In this document: positions 11,715-25,750 of the stretch, piece after piece
How positions within the stretch are numbered: position 1 is the stretch's first letter
Layout: every line of letters starts with the position of its first letter
NCBI RefSeq assembly: GCF_000182925.2
Contig: NC_026505.1
Location: 5,518,001 to 5,582,000 of the forward strand
Length of the DNA: 64,000 nt
Direction: 5' to 3'
DNA from: Neurospora crassa OR74A
Lineage: Eukaryota; Ascomycota; Sordariomycetes; Sordariales; Sordariaceae
Translations under genes and position numbers: made by a program
Notes under the pieces: model-generated
The model's input: only the letters and a program-made list of their open reading frames with translations
Told to the model about the DNA's origin: nothing
Databases searched by the model: none

Positions 11715-14700
11715 ATGACTAGCATTGCGCTATCCAGTCCAGGCGGTTCTAGTCGCGGATCCAACATGACGGACCGCGACAAGAATGGCCAATCGGCCGC
11801 CGACGAAGAGGAGCAGAAGAGAAAAGCCATTCTGGCAAAGGCCATGATGGATGACCTCGGCACTGCTCGCGTCGAAAACCTTCCGTTGGAGGATGTTGAC
11901 CTCCCTCCTCGTCATGGTCGTCATGATGGCCGGGGACACTCTGGTCTTACTATGCCTCGACCTGCTCCCGCTGTGTCTGATATCTGGGCAGAGGCCCAAC
12001 GACAGGGCGTTTTCAACGATGATGACGCTATTGCTGTGCGAGAACTTGATGATCTTGGAGGCGGAAGAATCTATGCCACCCGCCAGCAGGAAGTCAGCGC
12101 TTTGGCTAGCCGCCTCGTTCGTGGCGTCAGAGATCAGTACGTATTGATCCATTCTGAACACTGCATGCATGCTTGTGTTTTGTGTTGAATTTTCGACTGA
12201 CCTTGCCATGATAGTGCTCAAAAAGTATTGAACCCCGAGCTGGACAGCCGCCTTGCTAAACAATACCATGGCCGCGGACGCGAGATACCCCCAAGCAGAA
12301 AAATCAACATTAGCAAAGACATGAAAACATCCACTCTCGGTGTCCTTTACCATGCATCTCAGCCGGTCAGGCAATTCCCCCCAAACTACCGCCCATCTCC
12401 TACATCACCCCATCCATTGGCTACCACAAAGCCCCTTCAACAAGTCCCTTCTAGTCAAGGACTTTCGTCTTCCCGGGTTCCAGTTGCGTCTTGTGCATCT
12501 TCTACTCCGCCTATCAAAGAAACCTGTCGAGCTACTTCGGTCCAGTCAACTCGCCACGCAACTATCAGTCAAGGACCCCGTCATCCACCTGTCAACCAGG
12601 CTCAAACACAGCCTGGCCTAGCTACCGCGTCAACTGATTTACGCCAAAGCTCCGCGAGGATCCGACAACCGTCTACGTCCACCACTCAAGGCCCAGCAAG
12701 TCAGCAACTCCTGTTTTTGGGCAATGAACATATTGTTCCCCCTTCAGGGAATGAATCTTCTCCACTTTCGCCGGAGCTGCCTAACGTTCTCTTCAAATGC
12801 GAAGTTGACTTTCCTAATCCAACACGTCTGCCTGACAGAACGCTTGTACCCTCCATGGTTTATCTTTCTGCGGCCGGAAAACCACATATGGGGTTCTTTA
12901 CACTGACTTGCGAAGGCAAGCAAGTCTGCCGATCGCCTATCTCTCAATATTACCATCATACTATCGACTCTGGATCCCGACAACTGATAATTATTTTCAG
13001 AGGCCAAGAGGGTTATACTAGCAGTCACATAGTCAACTTCATGGCTTATATGGACGCGGAAGATTTTCACAGGACACTCACCCGTCTTCGTGCTGGCAAA
13101 TATCTGGACCAGGTTAATGACAGCTCCAGGCAGATGTTGGAGGCTACCATTCAAGAAGCAGCTCCAACTACCGTGGAGACATCTCCCACGCCGGCTCCTC
13201 GGAACCCCGTGTCTCAAGCTCGAGCGGAACAAGCAATCACAACAGATGTTGACACGGTCTCAAGACAACCATATGCACCAGATTCAACCACAACCCAACG
13301 TGCAGAGAACCAGGAGATACTGGTTGGTACGCTTATTGACTTGGACACTTTGGATGACGCTCCATCGACGGTCCGGCCACAGTATGCTCAATCTGAAGCT
13401 GTGGAGCTGCTTTCTACTCTTGATCCGTTTGAGTATGAGCTTGAACATGTCGACGATCAGCTTCAGGTCCAGCAAGCGCAATCTGGAATCACGGAACAGA
13501 ACTATGGGCTTGATATTGTCAAGCAGGAGTTTGTTGATACATACCGGTTACTGTTGCAGAACATGATTAAGGTATTGGGTGAAATGCCGAGCAACAGGAC
13601 GAATCGCGGTGCTTCTACGATGATTGAAGGACTCCAGACATTTGTGACGCAATCAGCAATGGATGATGAATGCGGTCTCGATGAATCAACCAAAAAAGAG
13701 CTTCTGAAGGAGGTCTGGGGCGACTCTCAACCTGTGGATACCGACAATGTTACCAACGACATTCAATCGGCTCCCAATTCTCTGCCAGATCGCCCGAAAA
13801 CTCCCAGACCTCCCCCTCAGACCGCAAGAACAACTTCTCATGATACTAGCAGAGCACACTCCCCTGTAGCCACTACGCATACTCGCCGCCGTGTGTACCA
13901 GCTCCCATTCCTTGTGTCCCTTTACAACAATCGTTTGCAGCCTCCCCACTGGCTCAGTGAGCTGGGATTTATGCCCGCGTTCTCTAGAAGGAACCAGCCT
14001 CCCTCGACGTGTCAGAGCTTGGAAGCTACGCTTACAGCCACGAGGCCTGCCACTCCGCTTCAAGCGGCTGCAATTCTGGCTCCTGATTTTACCAGGAGCA
14101 GAGCCAATCACGCCTGGGTGATGGCAACAGAGGCCTCAGAGACCGTAGAGCCTACGCCCATCATAACTTCCGAGTCAACGACTCAAGATGTGCAAGCAGA
14201 GACCCAGGTATCGCAGATCAGAGAGCATACATCGGTAGTTCCCAATGAGACAGCTACGAGTCTATCCCATGAAGAGCACATAAATGCAAATATCTGCAGT
14301 GACCCCGAGCTCATCTCCTTGGCCACTCCAAAGCCATCAAGGCCTCCACCAACACAGATGAATGTTCGTGGTCTTCGAAACTCATTGTGGGCTAGACCTG
14401 ATGATCGCCTTGAAACTGAAGGAGTTTTTACAGGTCCTCAATTCTTGACTAGTGCCACCCTTCGAGCGCGAGCGCAACTTGATCCACAGGCCCCAGTCAG
14501 TGCTACTCCTACCGAGTTGGCGGAAATGTTCTCTGGTAGGCCCTCTACTCAGAGTATTGAGCATGTCACTCCTTACATTGCACCTGGTGTGCAAAATAAT
14601 GGACCCATTTCAGTGTCTAATCACCGGCCCGCCACCCCTGCCGACAATACTTCAAGTGTTGGAGGACCGACTCCTCAGGATCAAACATCTCTTTCAACCC

Positions 14701-15137
14701 AGCGTGTTGTTAACACGCCTATTCAGCAGCCAAGCTCCATCATCGCACCGCCTGCTCAATCGCAGTATCCGGTCATCTCTAGCATTCTTTCCAACCGTAG
14801 CCTGGCTGGCTCAGGGTATGTGACTAGTTTGGTGCCAGAGAGTTCGTCCATACCAGCTCTCCCTCAACCCGAGAAATCTGCTTCTTCAAGCAGCTCCACC
14901 AACCCTGGTTTAGCCGGCTCTAGGTTTGCTAGCAGTTCAGCACCAGAAAACTCTAATGGTACCGACTTTCCCGTTGTTCAAGTCCAATCGCCGGTTCCTG
15001 TTTTCGAGGCCCAACCGACGGCTCTCGCTCCTAGACCTATCAACCGCGGTTTGGCCGGATCAAGATTCGCTTCTGGCAAGGTGCTATCCAGCTCTGGTAT
15101 CTTTACGGGCCACTACGCTCGAACGCAGCCACATTGA
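11715..15137 (+). CDS. large low-complexity protein with repeated C-terminal GLxxSxxA motif, function unknown
   Basis: I do not recognise this gene as a named family. Exons are 11715..12136 and 12215..15137, 1114 residues. The 78-nt intron has a GTACGT donor and a GATAG acceptor and splits a His codon. An alternative in-frame ATG lies 17 codons downstream (MTDRDKNG). The N-terminus is charged. Around residues 335-450 lies the only compact-looking segment, from FKCEVDFPNPTRL to MAYMDAEDFHRTLTRLRAGKY, which has alternating hydrophobic strands and could be a small beta-rich domain. The rest is Ser/Thr/Pro/Gln-rich and probably disordered. Near the C-terminus four related short motifs occur: GLRNSLWA (from residue 860), SLAGSGYV (1003), GLAGSRFA (1039) and GLAGSRFA (1086). 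There is no membrane segment. Codon use is much less biased than in the housekeeping genes nearby. Confidence 0.82.
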
Positions 15138-15878
15138 AATTTGGCAGTCCAAGGGTATATTGAGAAGTATGGGAACCGCGATGCTTCGACATATGAGAAA
15201 CCCGTACTCGACAATATCTTGAAAACGCGGTGAAGGGGAAGGCAACAAACAATCCATGGATGGAATATTGGAACTAGGTTTATTTCAATTCCTTCTGTAT
15301 TTTCCTGCTCTAACGTCATAATGCAAGCGATATGAGAGAATGGCAGTATGACATGACATGGATGAAGCAGTGTAGAAGGGGGAAGAATTTAGAATGCGTG
15401 AAGAACCACAAAATAGCCTACATGGGTCAAAATCCAAACATATGGCGGACAATGTAGAATAATGTAATTATTAGACTTCAAAATTCTGTCCCAAATGCTT
15501 GTAAGGTGCTTTTGGTGACAGGGAAATGATTGAGTCGAAGGTTGTGCGAGTGGGAGAACCTGTGAGCGGCAAAGGTCAGCACCTTATCCGCAGAACGCAA
15601 GTAAGAACGCAAGTGAAGAAGCACATGGCAAATTGAAAACGTCTTGGTTTTGTTCTTGGAGGATGGAAAGGAAGCAAACAGGGTATTGTAGTGGATACAC
15701 ACTTGGCTCCCATCGATATGAACACCAGTGTCACTCCCACCCCAATACAGACTTTGATCACTCAAAAGCACATAGAACGACACCGATTTCTTGTCCTCAA
15801 ACCCATGGTATCAATCGCTCCAGATATCAAGTGTAACTATTTCTTCTAGTCCCTCTTTCCACAGCCCCAACATTGTCT
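15138..15878. other. convergent intergenic region
   Basis: The region lies between the 3' ends of the large unknown gene (+) and the zinc-cluster gene (-). It is AT-rich with short open stretches only and probably contains both 3' untranslated regions. No gene is seen. Confidence 0.5.
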
Positions 15879-19008
<3,130 letters not shown>

Positions 19009-22000
19009 GGCTCCTGAATGAAGTTTGGGAAAAGTGGTGACGGTCCGGGCATCATAGGCCTGAATGCTCAGGGCGGTTTTGGTGGATGACGATGAAGGTG
19101 AAGGTGGAAGTGGAAGCCACAAAGTATTGTTATCGTCGTCTCTGATATCGCATTGTCGTCAAAGCATCTCTGGGCTTGGAGTCTTGCCAACGAATTGGAG
19201 GTGATTTAATGTATGGGCCTGGCGAAAGGGCGACTTTGGCCAAAGGCAACAAGGTGAACGATTTCCTCTCTTTCGAGTCCAAGTCTCACTGATCATACAC
19301 CAAGCACGGAGGAAATGGAGGCGCGGATGGTTATGGATGTCGGCGTCGAAGGATGACAAAACATGATCAAGTCAACTTCAAGATCATGACAATGGTGAAT
19401 ACGAAAGCATCGTACAATGTTCGCAAGCGAGTCCGTGGAGTTGAGCAGAGAACGAATAGCGAGAGTTTTCAAGGCAGGGGACTTGGCCAGGAAAAGTAAA
19501 AGTGGTCGAGTAAAGGTGTTTACGGTCAATACCACCTTGACGACGGCCCGGAGTAGCCCCGCATCATCGGTACTGGCAGGTAGTGTAGTGCCGGGTGAGA
19601 TGCTGGGACTCCTGGAAGTGATGGCAGCAGTGATCGGTACGGATCGAATCCGTAACTTAGCTGCCCGAAGGCTTCTTGAGGCGAACAAGGGAGTCTGGAG
19701 GGAAGATGACCGATTGCCTCAGTCAGCGAGCAGAGACGACGACGACACTGGCCGGCCGTGTTTACTCAGACAGGCAAGTGGCCAAGATGGGAAGTATGCA
19801 TCGATCCATCACATCACCGACCACGGGAGTATGTAACGGTTGTTGGGTTGTATCGATTTGCATAAAATGAGGAGAGGCAGAGGCTCGAGAAAGCACAAAA
19901 CCTGAAGGACATCCATGTTCTCTCGTGTCAGCCATGTCGGTGATGAACATGGGTTCTTTGCGGGGGAGCCGAGGGGTGAGGAGAAAAGGGAGACCGGGGC
20001 AGTGGAAAGGTGACACTCCGGGAGTGCGTTTTTACCCGATTCAGAAATTGACTGCAGAAGTACACAGTGTTTGTAGCAGTATGTCGACCTCTACTGCACT
20101 GTAGCCGCAAAACTCAGCTCCCAGTCACGAGAGTGAGTCCGTCCAGTCCTTCCTCAGTTCCTCCAACTTTGCAACTTGCATCAATCTCACAGAACGACGG
20201 AACTCAGCTACAATAATCTTCCCAACGGAGAGACGAAAAGCCCGAATCATGACTTGAGATGAGGAGCGCCATTGATTCCTTCCCCTTTTAACCTCGATTC
20301 ATCGCATGCTACACCTAAAATGACGCTAGCCGGCAAGGTATTCGTCAGTTACCAGGCCATACCCATTCGAAATCGAGACGGTCGACCCAAACAGTCAATG
20401 GGACGTCACAGGCTCCATCCCCTGTTGAACATTCCACCATCCATCCTTTCCTCAACCACCCCTCTGATCTCGCTAACTTTGTTGCTTTTACCGTTCTTGT
20501 CTCGCTTCTTTGTCTTTGATCCTTGAGTCCACGCGTCCTCTGTTTTCTCCAGATCTTCTCAAGCCCAGAACCTTGGGAATCTCATGAGCACCCCGACCGA
20601 AACAACAGTCCCGGCCGTTGGACATGACATCCGCCGACACTCGTGGTTTCGAGCTCCAAGTGTGGCCTATGACAGACACCAAGAGAGACTCTTTCATACT
20701 AGAGACCATGTATTTCATCCCACTACCCATCCGCATTCAACTCTTTACAACGATCCACATACATAGGACATTTCCTTCACTTATGCCACATCGCCGATTA
20801 AAGCATCCTGCCTAGGTATGCTACGCTGTCTGCACTACGACAGCACTTGAGCCGCCTGCATACCTACCGAGACCGCACTCTTCTGCTCCTTCCCGGCTTG
20901 TCAAAGTGGTCAATACCGGCATGCATGCATCCCACAGCACCTCGCCTAACCTTCCACTCCGGGATAGGTACTTTTTTCAACTAAACTTGAAGGGAACACG
21001 TCCTGGTTTGGGCCCCATGTACCCGCAGAATCCAACGGTGGACGGAGCATGCGTCACGAGCCTGGGGGGGATTCAGCGGGAGGCATCCCCGACCTCGACA
21101 CCTTCTCCCCTGAATCCGTCCCGAGATCTTCATCTATCATCACTGCCGCACGAATCGCAGTCCATAGTGCGTAATCAAAGGAGCTATCCCATAGTGATGA
21201 TCCTCACCGTCTGTGGATGGGTGTCAGGGCAACCCTCCATGACTGCACCCCAGGTTAAGAGGGAGTACATAACAGCTTTCCAGAGTTATCCCATACATCA
21301 GTCGCCAACGAACGATGAGACACAAACATCGATGTGAATGCTGGCTTGGCAGGGACCATCACATCAAGATGGCGTAAAGCCATGCATTTCTCCAACCTTT
21401 GGTTTCGACCCCATGCTGCAGAGACAGTGGACTGTTGGATTTGAGCTGAGAGACACCCTCAGGGCTTGAAGCAAGTATGTCTCGGACAAAGCTTGGCGCA
21501 TCACCAGCGGGACGGGAGCTCGGAGCCGAGCCATCCCCGTCTCTTTCTTGCGCACGCTTGCAATATCAGAGGCAACTTTGAGTTTAGAATAGTACCCCCT
21601 TCCTGACTTCACTAGAGATATGAAAGGACTGCCAAGCATCCCTTCAAAGACCCCGGCAAAGCGTCGCAAACCACTCCCGCAATTCAGGAGTCCGTCGTCA
21701 ACTACCAAAGCCTCGGGAACAAACAACCACCGCACACTCTATGTCCGGACCGCCATCCATTCACTTCTCAATCCCAGTTGCCATTCTCTCCTGGCCGTCT
21801 TCCATCAGACAAAGGCCCGGTATCTTTATCTATGATCGAAATGGAGTCCTATACGAAGTGACTGAAGGCACAGACTGCCAACGGCGGCGCCATCGTCTCA
21901 ACATCACGAAATGGCAGTTATCAGCGACCATTCTTGTGCTTTGGCCTATTCCACATGACGCGATACTTTCAACCCATGTGCCAAGCCAAGCTGTTAGCTA

Positions 22001-22494
22001 TGTATGTACACAGGCAAAGCTTGAGATGCAGCTCGGAGGATGGGTGACCGAATTGTCGGATCGGGACGGGGGCCGCCGTTGGCACAGATGCACATACCGC
22101 ACTGTACCATTCATGCTTTGCCCAAGCCGGCATTGTTGCATACCATTACGACTGGAAGGGATTTAGGTCTGGAAAGTCAGCAAGAAGGTAGGTACCTATA
22201 CGACCCTTACACACAATGAATGATCTTGGGTAAAGAGAGAGAGGATATAAACAATTTTTTTTCCCAAATGGAAGAAGACTGATACAGGGAACGTGATTCC
22301 CCCCTATGGCCGAGGGTACGTACACCTCCTCTTCATGGGCCATCAGGACAGGAACGTCTCTGCTTCCACAAGATACATACCCCCCCCCCCCCCTCTCCCC
22401 CCTAATAGAATAGCTGGGTGCCAAATAAACGCCACAAAGAATAAAATATTCAGGCAGTAAGTGAGAACAGGAGCTAAAAGAAAAACAAAAAAAG
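19009..22494. other. long intergenic region upstream of the zinc-cluster gene
   Basis: About 3.5 kb without a supportable coding gene separates the transcription factor start from the 5S rRNA gene. Open stretches up to 143 codons exist on both strands (20906-21337 starts with GTG; 21741-22166 starts with ATG), but they lack motifs and are not biased like local genes. A C14 tract lies at 22380-22393. Long promoters or leaders are common for regulatory genes, so part of this may be transcribed leader (inference). Confidence 0.45.
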
Positions 22495-22551
22495 AACATA
22501 CAGCACCTGGGATTCGCTGGTCGTCACCGACCCAACTACTAGTCAGGCGAT
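22355..22551 (-). repeat. parent copy of an inverted duplication covering the 5S rRNA 3' half and downstream flank
   Basis: Read on the minus strand from 22551 down, this segment matches the plus-strand sequence 25604-25750. It contains the last 57 nt of the 5S gene, the T-rich terminator and further flank with TTATTCTTTGTGG, GGCACCCAGCTAT and a TGTATCT-GTGGAAG block. The other copy lacks about 40 nt just after the terminator. The match beyond the terminator implies a DNA-level duplication. Confidence 0.75.
22478..22494 (-). terminator. RNA polymerase III terminator of the 5S gene
   Basis: Immediately after the 3' end of the 5S gene the non-template strand reads CTTTTTTTGTTTTTC, giving runs of seven and five T residues. 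Such T runs are the normal RNA polymerase III stop signal. Confidence 0.85.
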
Positions 22552-22614
22552 TAGTGGCTTATCTATGGGAGAGCGGACGGGATCCCGAGTTTTCCACTAT
22601 CTATGGCCGTATGT
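22495..22614 (-). rRNA. 5S ribosomal RNA gene (dispersed)
   Basis: The minus strand from 22614 to 22495 gives a 120-nt RNA beginning ACATACGGCCATAGATAGTG and ending GGTGCTGTATGTT. It carries the fungal 5S landmarks CCCGTCCGCTC, TAAGCCACTAATCGCC, TAGTAGTTGGGTCGGTGAC and GACCAGCGAATCCCAGGTG. The two ends form helix I of nine pairs, ACATACGGC with GCTGTATGT, including one G-U. Neurospora is known for 5S genes scattered singly rather than in the rDNA repeat, and this gene fits that pattern. It differs at many internal positions from the major Neurospora 5S type I recall, so it is probably a minor isotype. A TATA element at -29 and a T-run terminator suggest it is transcribed. Confidence 0.93.
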
Positions 22615-22637
22615 GGTTGATCTTACCAAAAGCTAGA

Positions 22638-22643
22638 CTTATA
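22638..22643 (-). promoter_or_regulatory. TATA box at -29 of the 5S gene
   Basis: TATAAG begins exactly 29 nt upstream of the 5S first base on the minus strand. A TATA element near -29 is a known upstream requirement of Neurospora 5S genes, acting with internal control regions for RNA polymerase III. Confidence 0.8.
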
Positions 22644-23064
22644 AGGGTTTGTTGAAATTGACGATGGACGCTGGCTTTTATAGTGATGAGTGGGTGAAGC
22701 AAAGCGAAGGCGTTTGAGTTTGATATGGTAACTACCTAGGTGTCCTTACTGAAAGAAATGTACGCACGCAGCCCCATAATGGCTATTAAAGACTTCGTTT
22801 GGAGTTAGAAAGAGAGTCATGAATGCCTTCCACCATCCAAAAAGTGTATCTGTTGTGTCGACTCAGATACTCAAAAGATTGAGTGACCCAAAGGACCAGA
22901 AGTCTGTAGAGCCACGACGAGGTATCCGAGTACTCCCTGTTCTGTGATGCTACGGTTGTAGTTTTCTTCGGCAACCTGGAGGAATACCTTGAGAGACGCG
23001 AGTGACCGGCTCCATGTTGAGCGAGCCGAAATATTGGAGGAATACGCCTAGACCCAATCTACTC

Positions 23065-25309
23065 CTATTGATACGTCCCCCCTAAGGGATAAACCACATC
23101 CTCCGTTGAAAACGAACAGTGCAATTTTTCGGACGTTGCAAGCTTGGTGACTCCCCACATCAGCGGTTTTTCCCAGGCTCCGTCCTCCCACGGTTTCGGA
23201 TGGCATGCCGCCGCGACGGCCGCGCTGCAGTTCGCCACGACCGGCATGCCGGACGGCAGCCGCCGAAAGCTCCAGAGCACCAGGAAGAGCACCACGACGG
23301 TGCCTAGACAGATGGTGCACAACACGCCCAGAGGCGACCACCCGCATGTGATGGATTTGCCTTCATAAGGGAAGATCCCGGTGCTGGTGGCGACTGTGTC
23401 GCCGCGCAGCCAGCTGCCCACGACCGGGTCTCCGGCCGCTTCGACGTAGACGAGGAAGATGCTCTGCGACACGAAAAGGTGTAGCGTGCCCGAAACGACC
23501 ATGAGCGGCAGGCTGTAGCGGTACGGCAGCTGCAGGAAGTAGGTGCTGCGCTGCGACCCGGTCGGCGTGTCCGACACTCGGAGCCCTTTTCGGCGGATCG
23601 CGAACCTGCTCCACTCGACCGCTGCACACATGGATGTAAAGAGGTCGTTATAGGTAAAGTAGAGGTCCGACAAGATGAGCTGTGGGGTGTTGACGAGAAT
23701 GACGTTGCCGAGGAGCGGGTCGACCTCATCGTTGTCGAAAAGCGCGTTTGATATCAACGTCTTCTCAGAGACGGCACCGAAGCCCAGCGATGTCGCATAA
23801 GACATGCTCTTTTTCCCTAGCATTTTTGAGAGACCGTACTTCATGAGCCACCCACATGTTGCGAGCCCGATCACATATCTGGCGGAAGCAGGTGATGTCA
23901 GCTCTATGCTCTCGGATGTCCAACAATCACCCTCCCCTTATCGATATGCTATAAAGAACGCAGATATCAAAAGCGGCAGAGACATGAGATTGGGACGGAG
24001 CAAGCAAGAAGGGAGAGACAGATACGTACGCCATGATGCATGCTATCCAGCGGAAGAGGCTAGCAGCTCGGCCTCTGCGTTCTCGTCTGTCACAAAACTC
24101 AATAGCATTGGAAACCCACTTTCCCCCTTTAGTACCAGCAGTGAAGTGCCTCTTTGAGGCGAGGCACATCCCCGCTGTAGCTTCATCGGGGACCTTCAGG
24201 AACGAGGCTATCGCGTCGCCGATGGTGAGCAAGGGCGAGCCGGGGCCCAATGTCACGAGGGCCATGAGCACGGCCTTGGTGAGGTTGAGCACAAGCACGA
24301 CGATGCCGAGCGTGGTACTGAAGTAAAGGCTGCACGTCTCCGGCGTCGGCCGCGCGTAGCAGTATTCAACCACCAAGCCGTAGGGCTGCCAGTTGTCGAC
24401 GTGGAGGAGTACTTCTGGCAGCGTCTCATCGCAGGGGGCGACACAGGCTCCATCGGCCGCTTGATCGTACTGCCCGCATACCCATTGATACGCCTGGCGA
24501 CTGCTGCATATGTCGTAGCGCTCGATATATTCTGTTTCAAAACGGCCCAGCGCGGGACCGCGGGCCGCGTCGTTGGAGATGAGGATGACGTCGCCCCAGC
24601 TCGACTGGAACGGCTGAGCGTAGACGTTGATGCATTGCTCCACCGGCAGTTTCATGAACAAACCGGCGTGGAAGTTCGACACTGTATAGTTGAGGCCGAA
24701 GCCGGTGTATGCATCGGGGTTCTCCGCCTCGAGCAAGTGTTCCCAGTCAGTTGCGTTCAGTATTCCTTCATTGAGCGACCAGACATTGTAGATGTTCGCC
24801 GTCGTGGAGGAGAACACTACCGAATTGTAGCTGGTTTCTTCTGTTAGCACCTTAGTCAAGCACAGCAACTGGGCACGGAAGCCTAGAGCAACAACCTACA
24901 AGAGATGGAGTGGTAGTGACGAGACGGCCAGCAGAACCCAGAGGGTGGCGTTTCTTAAACCAAGGCTGCGAAAGTTCCGCAGGCTGGGCCTTCCCACGTC
25001 GAGCCACCGTTTCGCACGATGGGCCTGATCAATCTGATTCCTCGTCGGCGCTGAAGCGCACTGCATGCAGTAGTTGCTACCAGCAAGCAGTACCGTACTT
25101 AGCGCGTTGATCACCACATGGACCCCGATATCAATATTGTGGATGTTGGAGCACATCCCGCTGCCAAGATGTCGGAGACCAGTTCTTGGGTCCGCGTCAG
25201 CCCCAAGCACCGCGTATAACATCAAGGTGAGGTTGATGACGAAGGTCGCCAGAGCACCGAAACTCCACCCGAGAGTACCCCGTCGCCATTTTTGCTGGGG
25301 AAGAGCCAT
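23065..25309 (-). CDS. DUF6536-type fungal multi-pass membrane protein
   Basis: Three exons are read, complement(23065..23878, 24030..24830, 24900..25309), 674 residues. Introns of 151 and 69 nt have GTACGT and GTAGGT donors and CCAG acceptors. Frame is kept through the family-like junctions HLF|YNSVVF and IMA|YVIGLATCGW. The N-terminus (WRRGTLGWSFGALATFVINL) opens the first membrane segment. A Cys-containing loop follows (GMCSNIHNIDIGVHVVINALSTVLLAGSNYCMQ), then DVGRPSLRNFRSL and a second set of membrane segments. Later hydrophobic stretches include LGIVVLVLNLTKAVLMALVTLG, YSLPLMVVSGTLHLFVSQSIF and LGVLCTICLGTVVVLFLVLW. This order is typical of the large fungal family annotated DUF6536, whose function is unknown to me. 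The gene is bracketed by two inverted copies of a 5S-derived segment. Confidence 0.88.
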
Positions 25310-25603
25310 AGTAACCTAGTCCGGCGAGAATAGAAGAGAGTGAGGAGTACAGTTCGCCGGCAGGACAAGGGCAAACCTGCGTGCATTGAACTTTATTTAC
25401 GCTCAACCTTTCAGCCTTGCTCCACGAGCTGAGCAAAGGGGGCGGTGGCTAGCAATCCCGACTATGCACTGCCGCCCAATAAATCACATTCTGCTACCAA
25501 TCGCAGCCAGTATTAAGCGTGATACTGCAGCGTGTGGTGGCACTGCTCACTCAATTAAGAGACCCGTCTCCTATCCTTCCCACTCCCACAGACATGCAGA
25601 CAT

Positions 25604-25660
25604 ATCGCCTGACTAGTAGTCGGGTCAATGATGACCAGCGAATCTCAGGTGCTGTATGTT
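25604..25660 (+). pseudogene. truncated 5S rRNA fragment
   Basis: This plus-strand segment matches the last 57 nt of the intact 5S gene at 22495-22614, from ATCGCCTGACTAGTAGT to GCTGTATGTT, with five substitutions. The 5' half of a 5S gene is absent, so no helix I can form and the fragment cannot give a functional 5S. T-rich sequence still follows. Four of the five changes are C-to-T or G-to-A relative to the intact gene. Confidence 0.88.
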
Positions 25661-25750
25661 CTTTTTTTCTCTTTTTTCTTATTCTTTGTGGTGTTTGGTG
25701 GCACCCAGCTATGCCATGGGGGAGTTTGTATCTCGTGGAAGAAAGAGACA
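25604..25750 (+). repeat. decayed copy of the inverted 5S-containing duplication
   Basis: Beyond the 5S fragment the match to the minus strand at 22355-22551 continues through TTATTCTTTGTGG, GGCACCCAGCTAT, a G-rich stretch and TGTATCTCGTGGAAG. It then fades near 25750. Relative to the other copy about 40 nt are missing after the T-run. Confidence 0.72.

Noticed and set aside
19640-19660. GGATCGAATCC-like sequence resembling a tRNA T-arm
   Set aside because: It is a local palindrome with no acceptor stem, D-arm or anticodon arm around it; no tRNA was found in the window.
21741-22166. 141-codon plus-strand frame starting with ATG
   Set aside because: No domain, no splice partners and no codon bias; kept only as a weak candidate in the long intergenic interval.
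22495-25660. Possibility that the 5S copies mark a transposable element
   Set aside because: No terminal repeats, target-site duplication or transposase were seen; the enclosed gene is a spliced DUF6536 membrane protein, so a simple inverted duplication is the better reading.
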